This document shows, in pieces, positions 1 through 7,121 of a stretch of DNA of 18,965 nt. The first letter of the stretch is position 1. Every line of letters starts with the position of its first letter. This DNA comes from Gammaproteobacteria bacterium. GTDB taxonomy: Bacteria > Pseudomonadota > Gammaproteobacteria > Porifericomitales > Porifericomitaceae. Location of the stretch: NCBI GenBank assembly GCA_028817255.1, contig JAPPQA010000038.1, positions 1 to 18,965 on the forward strand, written 5' to 3'. Under the pieces are notes generated by a model, which saw only the letters and a program-made list of their open reading frames with translations, had not been told where the DNA came from and did no database searches. The translations under genes and the position numbers were made by a program.

Positions 1-6
1 GACATC

Positions 7-1002
7 ATGAGGCGCAGACGCTTCCTGCAATCGCTGTCAAGCGCGTTGCTGGGCAGTGCCTGCCTGCACGCCCTGCCGACGAGTGGGCGGGAGGCGGCGC
101 GAACCACTGGCTACGCCTACCCGGAAGCCCACTTGGGGCATAGCCTGGGGGCGGCGCACCCGGAGTCGCCACGACGCTTGGCGGCGGTGGAACGGCGCCT
201 GTCTTCCTCCGGACTGTCGCAGCGACTGACACGGCTGGAACCCGCAACGCATATCGGAGCACAGCTCTACGAAGTGCACACGCGGGAACATGTACGCTCC
301 ATTCGGGATGGCTATCCGGCCTCCCACCAAGCCGCGGCGCAGGCGGTCGGCTGCGTGCTGTCGGCCACCCGGGCGGTATGCGAAGGCCGAGTCGGCAATG
401 CCTTCTGCGCCACGCGTCCCCCGGGACACCACGCCTTGAATACGGGCCGGGTAGAAGGTTTCTGCTTCTACAATTCCGTGGCCATAGGCGCGCGGCATGC
501 GCAACGGGAATACGATTTAAAGAAAGTCCTGATCGTGGACTGGGATTACCATCACGGCAACGGCACGGAAGAAACCTTTTATTCCGACTCCGAGGTATTG
601 TTCTTCTCTACGCACGACTTCCACGCCTACCCGGGCACCGGCGACCCGCGGCGCAGCGGCGCCGGCCCCGGCGAAGGCTACAACATCAATGTGCACCTGG
701 ACTGCGGCGCCGGCGACGGCGATATCGCCGCGGCCTTCGAGCGGCAACTGTTGCCGGCGGCGCACGCCTTTGCCCCGGACATCGTTTTCGTCTCGGCAGG
801 ATTCGACAGCCGCAAGGACGACCCCCTGGGGTGCTTCGAGATCAGCGACGCGGGCTTCATCCGGCTCACAAAGATCGTCATGGCCCTGGCGCGGGAGCAC
901 TGCCAGGGCCGGCTCGTCTCGGTGCTGGAAGGCGGCTATAATCTTCTCGGTCTGGCCAGCGCGGTAGAGGCGCATGTGCGGACCCTGATGGAGGAAGGCT
1001 GA
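7..1002 (+). CDS. Histone deacetylase family zinc hydrolase with Tat-like leader
   Basis: A 331-residue protein of the arginase/deacetylase fold (HDAC, acetoin-utilisation and acetylpolyamine amidohydrolase superfamily), expected to hydrolyse an acetyl-amide bond with a catalytic zinc. Visible motifs are RPPGHH (tandem His141-His142), DWDYHHGNGT (zinc ligands Asp180 and His182), SAGFDSRKDDPLG (third ligand Asp267) and LEGGYN (Tyr311, transition-state tyrosine), so the active site looks complete. The N-terminus RRRRFLQ followed by a hydrophobic stretch to about residue 24 fits a twin-arginine leader, which would put the enzyme outside the cytoplasm; most bacterial homologues are cytoplasmic. 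The start is the ATG at 7; upstream sequence is too short to judge a ribosome site. The substrate cannot be told from sequence: acetylated polyamine, small amide or protein lysine are all possible. An exported ankyrin protein follows 41 bases downstream on the same strand. Confidence 0.9.
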   Translation: MRRRRFLQSLSSALLGSACLHALPTSGREAARTTGYAYPEAHLGHSLGAAHPESPRRLAAVERRLSSSGLSQRLTRLEPATHIGAQLYEVHTREHVRSIRDGYPASHQAAAQAVGCVLSATRAVCEGRVGNAFCATRPPGHHALNTGRVEGFCFYNSVAIGARHAQREYDLKKVLIVDWDYHHGNGTEETFYSDSEVLFFSTHDFHAYPGTGDPRRSGAGPGEGYNINVHLDCGAGDGDIAAAFERQLLPAAHAFAPDIVFVSAGFDSRKDDPLGCFEISDAGFIRLTKIVMALAREHCQGRLVSVLEGGYNLLGLASAVEAHVRTLMEEG

Positions 1003-1043
1003 GGCCCGGCAGAGCAAGCTTCGGATTCTCGCGCGAACCCTTG

Positions 1044-1838
1044 ATGCACCACGATACGCATACCTGCCCCCGGATACGGCATACCCGTGCCGTAATTCTC
1101 CTGCTTCCGCTGGCCTGCGCCCTGCTTGCGCCGGCCCTGACCGCGGCCGCCGACAGGGAATTGAACTTCCAACTGCTGGAGGCCGCGCAAGAGGGCCGAA
1201 CGGAGGCCGTGACCCGGCTCCTGGCGGCAGGCGCGGCGGTGAATATGCGCAACCGCTTCGGGAACACGCCGTTATTGCAGGCTGCCCGCAACGGGCGCCT
1301 GCAGGCGGCACGGGTGCTGCTTGCTGCCGGCGCCGACCCCAACCGCGCCAACCTGCGGGATATCTCGCCGCTAATCGAGGCCGCCTACCGCGGGCACACC
1401 GCTGTCGCCCAATTGTTGGTGGAGCACGGCGCCCGCATTGATGCCCACGATAATTCCGGGAAAAGCGCCCTGATCTATGCGGTGGCCAACGGCGACACGA
1501 AATTGGCGGAGTTATTGCTGCAGCGAGGCGCGGACATAGACGAGGTCTTCGCCAACAGCCTGAGCGCCCTGATGTGGGCCGCCGGTTACGGCCGCGCGGA
1601 GACCGTCGCCGCCCTGTTACAGGCAGGCGCCTCTCCCGATCTGACCGATAACCGCGGGCGCACCGCCCTGATGATCGCGGCGGAGAACGGCCATGCCGAA
1701 TCCGCGCGGCACCTGCTGGCAGGCGGCGCCGACCCGGCTATCAAAGACAAAGAGGGGAACACGGCCCTGGCCCTGGCGCAGGCCGGCGGCCACGAGGCGC
1801 TGGCCGCAATCCTGACCGCCCCCGCCGCCGGGAATTAA
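1044..1838 (+). CDS. Exported ankyrin-repeat protein
   Basis: A 264-residue protein made almost entirely of ankyrin repeats. After a basic N-terminus, a hydrophobic run (VILLLPLACALLAPALTAAA, about residues 17-36) looks like a Sec signal peptide with cleavage before Asp-Arg-Glu. Seven repeats of about 33 residues follow, with the usual TPL/TAL, AA..G and LL..GAD elements; the first and last are degenerate caps. No catalytic domain is seen, so a role in protein-protein binding in the periplasm or outside the cell is the most that can be inferred. A TTG directly precedes the ATG at 1044 and could also serve as start; neither has a clear Shine-Dalgarno. It may be co-transcribed with the deacetylase-like gene 41 bases upstream. 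It ends facing the cytochrome gene, with a 20-base palindrome between them. Confidence 0.88.
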   Translation: MHHDTHTCPRIRHTRAVILLLPLACALLAPALTAAADRELNFQLLEAAQEGRTEAVTRLLAAGAAVNMRNRFGNTPLLQAARNGRLQAARVLLAAGADPNRANLRDISPLIEAAYRGHTAVAQLLVEHGARIDAHDNSGKSALIYAVANGDTKLAELLLQRGADIDEVFANSLSALMWAAGYGRAETVAALLQAGASPDLTDNRGRTALMIAAENGHAESARHLLAGGADPAIKDKEGNTALALAQAGGHEALAAILTAPAAGN

Positions 1839-1905
1839 ACCGCCTGGGATTGCGCTCAGCGCTCTGTACAGGTTCGGGGAGCGGGAATCCTGCATGATGG
1901 CCGGC

Positions 1906-1925
1906 GCCATGCCGGCCGGCATGGC
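1906..1925. repeat. 20-bp perfect palindrome between convergent genes
   Basis: GCCATGCCGGCCGGCATGGC is its own exact reverse complement with no loop. It lies between the ends of the ankyrin gene (+) and the cytochrome gene (-). A flanking GGCCGGC at 1899-1905 can alternatively pair with GCCGGCC at 1911-1917. No T-run follows on either strand, so it is not a classical intrinsic terminator, but it could act as a bidirectional transcription stop or a protein-binding site. Confidence 0.6.
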
Positions 1926-1974
1926 CCCACCGCCGACATAATGCGAGGGCAACGGTCAGGATCAACGGGCGCCG

Positions 1975-2583
1975 TCATTCCGCGTAGCCGCGCAGATACT
2001 TGGCGGTCGCTTCGATCTCCTCCACGCTGTAAGTCTGAAACAGGGCGCCCTTGGCAGGAGAATTCCGGCGCAACCGGTGCTTGAAGTCTTTCATGGTCTG
2101 TGCCAGGTACTCTGTGTGCTGCCCGCTCAGGCGGGGCACCCGGCTGTTGCCCTCGAAGCCGCCCAGATGACATGCGACGCATTGGCCGGAACCGATGACC
2201 CTCCGGCCCGTCTGTTGGTCTTGCTCAGACGTCTTCGTATCCACGTCGGGCCATTCCTGCTCGGAAAAGTACTGGGCCAGCAATTGCATCTGTTTCTTCT
2301 CCAGGGGAGTCACAATAGGTTGCATAATGGGATTCTCGCGCAACCCTGACTTGTAATCCTTGAGCTGCACGTACAAATAATAGAAGTGCTGCCCGGCCAG
2401 GATCGGGTACTGCGCCTGTTCCGACTGTCCCTGCGGCCCGTGACAGGTCTCACAAACCTGCAACTGAGCGCGAATCGGGGCGTACTTGTCCTCCTCCTCG
2501 GCTCGGGAAGCCCCTGTCACGGCAACCGACAGGCATAAGGCGCCGGCGAGCCGCGCGAGGCGTCGAAGACAGTCGCCGCTCAT
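1975..2583 (-). CDS. Diheme cytochrome c, c4-like
   Basis: A 202-residue periplasmic electron carrier with two c-type heme sites: CETCH at residues 44-48 and CVACH at 135-139, the spacing and size of cytochrome c4. Residues 1-28 form a signal peptide (LARLAGALCLSVAVTGASRA, then EEED). The start at 2583 is chosen because GGAGG lies six bases upstream and it begins directly with the signal peptide; the frame stays open to 2706 but that extension has no such support. Met87 in NPIMQPI matches the expected sixth ligand of heme 1. The matching site in domain 2 (NSPAKGALF, residues 174-182) has no methionine. It lies downstream of a PQQ-dehydrogenase on the same strand, separated by a terminator, so it plausibly takes electrons from that enzyme and passes them to the terminal oxidase. 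That role is inferred from context. Confidence 0.87.
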   Translation of the reverse strand: MSGDCLRRLARLAGALCLSVAVTGASRAEEEDKYAPIRAQLQVCETCHGPQGQSEQAQYPILAGQHFYYLYVQLKDYKSGLRENPIMQPIVTPLEKKQMQLLAQYFSEQEWPDVDTKTSEQDQQTGRRVIGSGQCVACHLGGFEGNSRVPRLSGQHTEYLAQTMKDFKHRLRRNSPAKGALFQTYSVEEIEATAKYLRGYAE

Positions 2584-2727
2584 GCCGCCTCCGGCGGGCG
2601 CGGTCGCCCCGCCTCTGGCAGTTCCGCACAACCGGGATGCCTCTCCTTCCATTCCATCAGGATATTTTTCCTGCGCCGCCGCCTTACGGAGGCATTGCCA
2701 AGCCATTATAAAGGCTTTATCGCCACT

Positions 2728-2764
2728 AAAAAAACGGCCATCGCACCAGAGGTGCGATGGCCGT
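2728..2764 (-). terminator. Intrinsic terminator of the PQQ-dehydrogenase gene
   Basis: Read on the minus strand, a 14-bp perfect stem (2734-2747 paired with 2751-2764, including the outermost A-T pair) with a three-base loop runs into a T tract (2728-2734 is all A on the plus strand). It starts 21 bases past the stop of the PQQ-dehydrogenase gene and lies upstream of the cytochrome gene. Dehydrogenase transcripts should therefore mostly end here, and the cytochrome needs read-through or its own promoter within 2584-2727; I could not pick out a convincing one. Confidence 0.9.
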
Positions 2765-2784
2765 CCGCAAAAACTCCCGCCGCC

Positions 2785-4494
2785 TCAGTTGGCGAGGGTA
2801 AACGCGAGGATCTCGTTGCCGCGGGGGAAATCAAGCTGCACATTGCCGCCCGCCGCCACTACGATGTACTGCCTGCCATTGACGTTGTACGAAGAAGGCG
2901 GGGCGTTGACTCCAGCCTTTGCCTTGTGCTGCCACATCAACTCCCCGTTCTTCGAGTTGTACGCCCGGAACATGCCGTTGCCCTCGCCGGTGAACACCAG
3001 ACCGCCGCCGGTCGCCAGAATGCCGCCGATCATCGGCTGCTGGGTCTTGACCTTCCAGGCGATTTTGCCGGTGTTGTAGTCCACCGCGGTCACATTACCC
3101 CACTGCTCTTCCGTGGGGATGACCTTGAAGGCGCCGCCCAGCCACAGCTTGCCGCCCGGGTACGGGGTCTCTTCCACGTGGTAGGTCATGGGCTGGTGCA
3201 GATTGATGGCGTAAGTCAGCTGCAGATGGGGGTCCAGCGCCATCGGCGACCACTCCACGCCGCCGTTGGCGCCCGGCAGCATGCGCGCGCCCTGCTTGGT
3301 CGGCAACACCCAGCGGCTCTCCTGCGAAACCATCGGCGCCGAATGCCGAATCAGGCTGCAATCCCTGGCGCGGTGCACATACACGTAGCCGGTCTTGCCG
3401 CCGTGCAGCACACCCTTGACCGTATTGCCGTTCTCGTCCTTTACCGGCGTCAGGATCGGGGGACTCACGGCGTCCAGGTCCCAGACATCATGCGCGATGT
3501 ACTGGAAGTGGCATTTGTACTGGCCGCTTTCCAGATCCACTGCCACCAGGGAATCGGTGTAGAGGTTGTCTCCAGGGCGGATCGCGCCGTACAGATCGGG
3601 GGACGGGTTGCCCACAACGAAATAGACCGTATTGGTTTCGCGGTCAATCGCCATGTTCTGCCAGACGCCGCCGCCCAGCGTCTTGTACGGATCGCCCAGC
3701 CTCTTCAGGGCCGCTTTTTCCGCCTCGATGTCGCGCAGCATATCCCGGCCCGTGGCGTCGTGGGTCGCCCAGACGCCGACGGAGTTCTCCGGAATCGTGT
3801 GGAAGGTCCACAGCAACTTGCCGGTCTCCGAGTCGTAGGCCTTGACAAAACCGCGGATGCCGTACTCGCCGCCGTTGGTGCCGATCAGGATCTTGCCGTC
3901 CACGGCGGTAGGGGCCATCGTCTCGCTGTACCCCAGCTCCGGGTCGGCGATCTGCGTCTCCCAGACCAACTTGCCGGTCTTGGCGTCCAGCGCCACCAAT
4001 TTGGCGTCCAGCGTCCCCATGTACACCTTGTCGCCGTAAGCCGCCACGCCGCGGTTATTGGGGCCGCAGCAGTAGGTGGTAATCGGCCCCATCTCGTGCT
4101 CAAAGTGCCATATCTTCTTGCCGGTTTTGGCATTCAGCGCATAGACATGGTTGAACGACGTAGTGACGTACATGATGCCGTTGACAACGATCGGCGACAC
4201 CTCCATGGACTCCTTGACCTTGGTCTTGAAGGTCCAGGCCAGCTTCAGCTTCCCCACGGTCTCCAGATTGATCTGGGCAGACGGATGGTAGCGGGTCTGG
4301 TCGTAGTTGCCGTTGGTATGCAGGAAATTGTTGGCGTCACCGTAGGCATGATCCAGCATATCCTGCGTCACGACCTGCATGTCGCCATACAAGGTAGCGC
4401 CGTCTTCAACTTCCTCGCCGGCGAAAACCGTGCCGGCGAAAACGAACAACGTCGCACCTGCAAGCGACAGCAGGGATTTCTTTGCATCAATCAT
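2785..4494 (-). CDS. PQQ-dependent alcohol dehydrogenase, predicted lanthanide type
   Basis: A 569-residue periplasmic quinoprotein that oxidises an alcohol or aldehyde using pyrroloquinoline quinone and a metal. A signal peptide covers residues 1-25 (LLSLAGATLFVFAGTVFA). The start at 4494 is set by AAGGAGG about nine bases upstream and by the signal peptide. The eight-bladed propeller is marked by repeated docking motifs of the form TGK..W. PQQ and metal residues seen are the vicinal Cys142-Cys143 (TTYCCGPNNRG), Glu210 (GGEYGIRG), Asn296 (GNPSP) and catalytic Asp339 (HDVWDLDA). Asp341, two residues after the catalytic Asp, is the extra ligand of lanthanide-dependent XoxF/ExaF/PedH enzymes; calcium enzymes such as MxaF have Ala there. 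There is no fused cytochrome domain. The substrate is not determined; the nearby diheme cytochrome is a likely acceptor. No PQQ synthesis genes are in the window. Confidence 0.92.
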   Translation of the reverse strand: MIDAKKSLLSLAGATLFVFAGTVFAGEEVEDGATLYGDMQVVTQDMLDHAYGDANNFLHTNGNYDQTRYHPSAQINLETVGKLKLAWTFKTKVKESMEVSPIVVNGIMYVTTSFNHVYALNAKTGKKIWHFEHEMGPITTYCCGPNNRGVAAYGDKVYMGTLDAKLVALDAKTGKLVWETQIADPELGYSETMAPTAVDGKILIGTNGGEYGIRGFVKAYDSETGKLLWTFHTIPENSVGVWATHDATGRDMLRDIEAEKAALKRLGDPYKTLGGGVWQNMAIDRETNTVYFVVGNPSPDLYGAIRPGDNLYTDSLVAVDLESGQYKCHFQYIAHDVWDLDAVSPPILTPVKDENGNTVKGVLHGGKTGYVYVHRARDCSLIRHSAPMVSQESRWVLPTKQGARMLPGANGGVEWSPMALDPHLQLTYAINLHQPMTYHVEETPYPGGKLWLGGAFKVIPTEEQWGNVTAVDYNTGKIAWKVKTQQPMIGGILATGGGLVFTGEGNGMFRAYNSKNGELMWQHKAKAGVNAPPSSYNVNGRQYIVVAAGGNVQLDFPRGNEILAFTLAN

Positions 4495-4655
4495 AAGTCT
4501 GCTCCTCCTTCGTTGCAGAAACGGTATTCCCGATATTTCCGAAATCTCCCCCGGGCCAACCGTCGCAGCCGCCAATTCAGTTGCCGCCGTTACAACCGCA
4601 ACGTTACGGCGGCACTACTCTGCCGCACTGTTATGCGCCGGAGGAAAGGCCCATA

Positions 4656-4683
4656 ATTATAATCGGGTTTCTCTTTCGGACAA
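4656..4683 (-). promoter_or_regulatory. Candidate promoter for the PQQ-dehydrogenase gene
   Basis: On the minus strand, TTGTCC (4683-4678) and a perfect TATAAT (4661-4656) are separated by 16 bases, about 160 bases upstream of the dehydrogenase start. Just upstream of the -35 element lies an inverted repeat, GGCTCCC (4697-4703) and GGGAGCC (4711-4717) around a seven-base loop, which could be a regulator site. The surrounding gene-free stretch 4495-4876 otherwise shows only short AT-rich patches near 4756-4795 and no RNA gene. Confidence 0.5.
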
Positions 4684-4876
4684 CAGCACCCTGCACGGCT
4701 CCCGGGGAGCGGGAGCCTGCCTGTCGGCAAGTGTCTGGAGGACGGGCCTGGAGAACAGTTTAATAAAAAATGCTATCCCTCTTATTCTTCAACATTTCCC
4801 TGCATCGCGTCTGCGAGGAAGCGGGCGCAAAAACCAGCCCGCCCCGGCGAGGTACCGCCGGAAAACCCGGCCACGG

Positions 4877-6706
4877 ATGAATACCAAGGGAACCGCCGCG
4901 GCGCGCGATGGAGGCTCCGGCCGCCCATTCGCCTTCATTCGCCACAGCCGCACCATGCCTGTCGCCTGCCTGCTGGCCCTGCATCTGGCCGTCTGGAGCC
5001 CGCCAGCCTCCTACTGGCCCTCGCCCCTGCTGCTGATTCACCTGGGCCTGTTCCTGCTCTGGCAACCCTTCTGGCCGGAGGCCGGGTACGGACGCGGCAA
5101 GGGGCTGCTGATCATCCTGTCCATCTGCCTGCTGATCGGAATGCTGGGCTGGTGGCTGCTACCCGCCTGGTTGCTGCTGGCCATCGCGTGCGTCGGCGGT
5201 GGCGCGCCCCGGGAGCGGCGGGAACGTCTGGCGTACATTCTGATCCTGCTGACCCTGATCCCCGATCTGCTTATCGGCTGCCTGCCGCGCCTGGCGGGCA
5301 TCCCGGTGGCGGGCATCGAAGCGGGGCGCTACATCCTGTTGCTACCGTTATTTGCGATCATCGCGGCGCCGCCGTTCCGCGGCCAGCCCGACCAACGGCA
5401 GGTCTTACTGAACCCTCCCCAAGGTTTGCTGCTGGCGTTGCTGACCGGTCTGAGCGGCGGCGGCGGCCTGCTGCTCGTCCGCTATGCCGGCATCCCCTAC
5501 CTGCTAGCCGTGTTCTGGATGTTGCTCGGCCTCAGCACCTTGCTTATCGTCCTGTCCCGGCTATTGCCGCCGACACCGCAAGGGGGACGACTGACGCGGC
5601 TGTGGGCCTATTCGTTATTGCGCTTGGGGCCGCCGCTGGAGCAATGGCTGGCCCAATTGTCGCAACTGGTGCAGACCCCCTGCCAGCCCGAGGATTTTCT
5701 GGACCGCGCGCTGGATCGGCTCGCGGAATTGCCGGGGATCGCCGGTGCCGACTGGCGGGCCGGGCGGCACCGAGGACGACGCGGTGCGACAACGCCCCAC
5801 GAACTGCGGGTGCTGACAGGGGAGCTGGTGGTTTCCGTATATGCCCAGGCGCCGGTGTCCGGCCCGCTGGCGCTGCACTGCCGGCTGTTCGTCCAGCTTG
5901 TGCGGCACTTTTACTCCGTCAAAAAGAGGGAGCGGGAACTGGCGCAGCAGGCACATCTGCAGGCAGTCCACGAAACCGGCGCGCGCCTGACCCACGAGAT
6001 CAAAAACATGGTGCAGTCGCTGCAGACGATCCTGAGCCTGTATCGGGAGCCCCGCAAACGCGACGACCCGGAGTTACGGGTAGCGCTGGACCGCCAGTTG
6101 GCCAGCCTGACGACCCGACTACGCCTGTCTCTGGAGAAACTGAGCGCACCGGGCGAGGAAACGGAGACGACCCCGGTAGCGTTGGGGCACTGGTGGCCGG
6201 CCCTGCAGGACCGATACGCTGCCGAGCCCGTAGTTTTCCAAGGACAGGAAGCCTGGCCCGACGGCGCGGTGCCTGCCGAATTGTTCGATACCGTGGCCGA
6301 CAATCTGCTGGAGAACGCCCGCCAGAAACGGCTATCGCACAAAGGACTGCGCGTACGGGTGCGGTTACAGGTTAGCGATGGCCAGGCTCGCTTGACCGTA
6401 TGCGACGACGGCCCGCCCCTGCCGCCGTCGCTGACCCGGCGTCTATTCGCCGAGCCTGCCGAATCTCGCTACGGGTTGGGGATCGGCTTGTATCAATGCG
6501 CCCGTATGGCGAAACGTCTGGGCTATTCGCTGCAGTTGCGGGACAATCGCCAGAGGCGGGTGTGCCTGGAACTGCAGGGACCGCTACTGCCGAAGCTCGA
6601 CCCGGCGGCATCGGCGGCATCGGCGGCGAGCATTGAACCAACGGAACGGATCGGAGATACTGCCACCCCTGTAAGCGCTCCCGCCGGGGCCGGGGAAAAG
6701 CAATGA
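4877..6706 (+). CDS. Membrane sensor histidine kinase
   Basis: A 609-residue two-component sensor kinase. The N-terminal half (about residues 25-235) is strongly hydrophobic with roughly six to eight membrane segments and only short loops, so it probably senses in or at the membrane. A cytoplasmic linker of about residues 255-350 may be a divergent GAF-like domain. The dimerisation/phosphoacceptor helix has the H-box LTHEIKN with His373. The ATPase domain has an N-box (DNLLENA, Asn476 and Asn480), a G1 box (CDDGPP, Asp510-Asp511) and a G2 box (GLGIGLY, 533-539). The start is uncertain: the frame is open far upstream over the antisense of the dehydrogenase gene, and ATG 4877 is the first that gives a sensible membrane protein; a later ATG at 4955 is possible. 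No response regulator is in the window. Its stop overlaps the panD start by four bases (ATGA), implying translational coupling. Confidence 0.87.
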   Translation: MNTKGTAAARDGGSGRPFAFIRHSRTMPVACLLALHLAVWSPPASYWPSPLLLIHLGLFLLWQPFWPEAGYGRGKGLLIILSICLLIGMLGWWLLPAWLLLAIACVGGGAPRERRERLAYILILLTLIPDLLIGCLPRLAGIPVAGIEAGRYILLLPLFAIIAAPPFRGQPDQRQVLLNPPQGLLLALLTGLSGGGGLLLVRYAGIPYLLAVFWMLLGLSTLLIVLSRLLPPTPQGGRLTRLWAYSLLRLGPPLEQWLAQLSQLVQTPCQPEDFLDRALDRLAELPGIAGADWRAGRHRGRRGATTPHELRVLTGELVVSVYAQAPVSGPLALHCRLFVQLVRHFYSVKKRERELAQQAHLQAVHETGARLTHEIKNMVQSLQTILSLYREPRKRDDPELRVALDRQLASLTTRLRLSLEKLSAPGEETETTPVALGHWWPALQDRYAAEPVVFQGQEAWPDGAVPAELFDTVADNLLENARQKRLSHKGLRVRVRLQVSDGQARLTVCDDGPPLPPSLTRRLFAEPAESRYGLGIGLYQCARMAKRLGYSLQLRDNRQRRVCLELQGPLLPKLDPAASAASAASIEPTERIGDTATPVSAPAGAGEKQ

Positions 6707-7083
6707 TTACCGTTCTAAAAGCCAAACTGCACCGCGCCGTTGTCACCCATGCCGAGCGCGATTACGAGGGTTCCTGCGCCATAGACGAGTCCCTGCTGCA
6801 GATGTCCGGGATCCGCGAGTACGAGCAGATCCACATCTACAACCTGGAAAACGGCGACCGCTTCAGTACCTACGCCATCCGCGCTCAAAGAGAGTCGGGG
6901 GTCGTATCGGTCAACGGCGCGGCGGCGCACCGGGCAGCGCCAGGTCAACGGGTCATTATCTGCGCCTACCGTCAAATCGAAGAGGCGAAGGCCGCTGGCT
7001 ACCAACCGATAGTGATCTGCCTGGACGACCGCAACCAAGTCAACCTGCGAAAGGGAGGCGTCCCGCTACCCAAAAGCGCCTGA
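6703..7083 (+). CDS. panD: Aspartate 1-decarboxylase precursor
   Basis: A 126-residue PanD, which decarboxylates L-aspartate to beta-alanine for pantothenate and coenzyme A synthesis. The proenzyme cleaves itself between Gly23 and Ser24 in the motif YEGSC, turning Ser24 into the pyruvoyl cofactor. Other conserved residues are Lys8, His10, Arg53, Thr56 and Tyr57 (DRFSTYA), each shifted by one from E. coli numbering. Length is normal for the family. It is fused in transcription to the upstream histidine kinase through an ATGA overlap instead of sitting with panB and panC, which are not in the window. The next gene is convergent, 38 bases away. Confidence 0.96.
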   Translation: MITVLKAKLHRAVVTHAERDYEGSCAIDESLLQMSGIREYEQIHIYNLENGDRFSTYAIRAQRESGVVSVNGAAAHRAAPGQRVIICAYRQIEEAKAAGYQPIVICLDDRNQVNLRKGGVPLPKSA

Positions 7084-7121
7084 GCAAACGAGCGGGCAGG
7101 CGCAGCGCATCTCCCCTCGCG

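Noticed and set aside
55..66. Lipoprotein signal (GSAC) in the deacetylase leader
   Set aside because: The residue three before the cysteine is Gly, not the Leu-like residue a lipobox needs; the twin-arginine reading is better.
2584..2706. Longer start for the cytochrome c
   Set aside because: The internal ATG at 2583 has GGAGG at good spacing and begins the signal peptide.
2695..4656. A 653-codon plus-strand frame opposite the PQQ-dehydrogenase
   Set aside because: It is an antisense shadow produced by GC-rich codon use. Its composition is Val/His/Arg-rich without domains, and the minus-strand gene is unmistakable.
4379..4876. N-terminal extension of the histidine kinase frame
   Set aside because: It runs over the antisense of the dehydrogenase start and its promoter region, has no domain sense, and the hydrophobic protein begins after ATG 4877.
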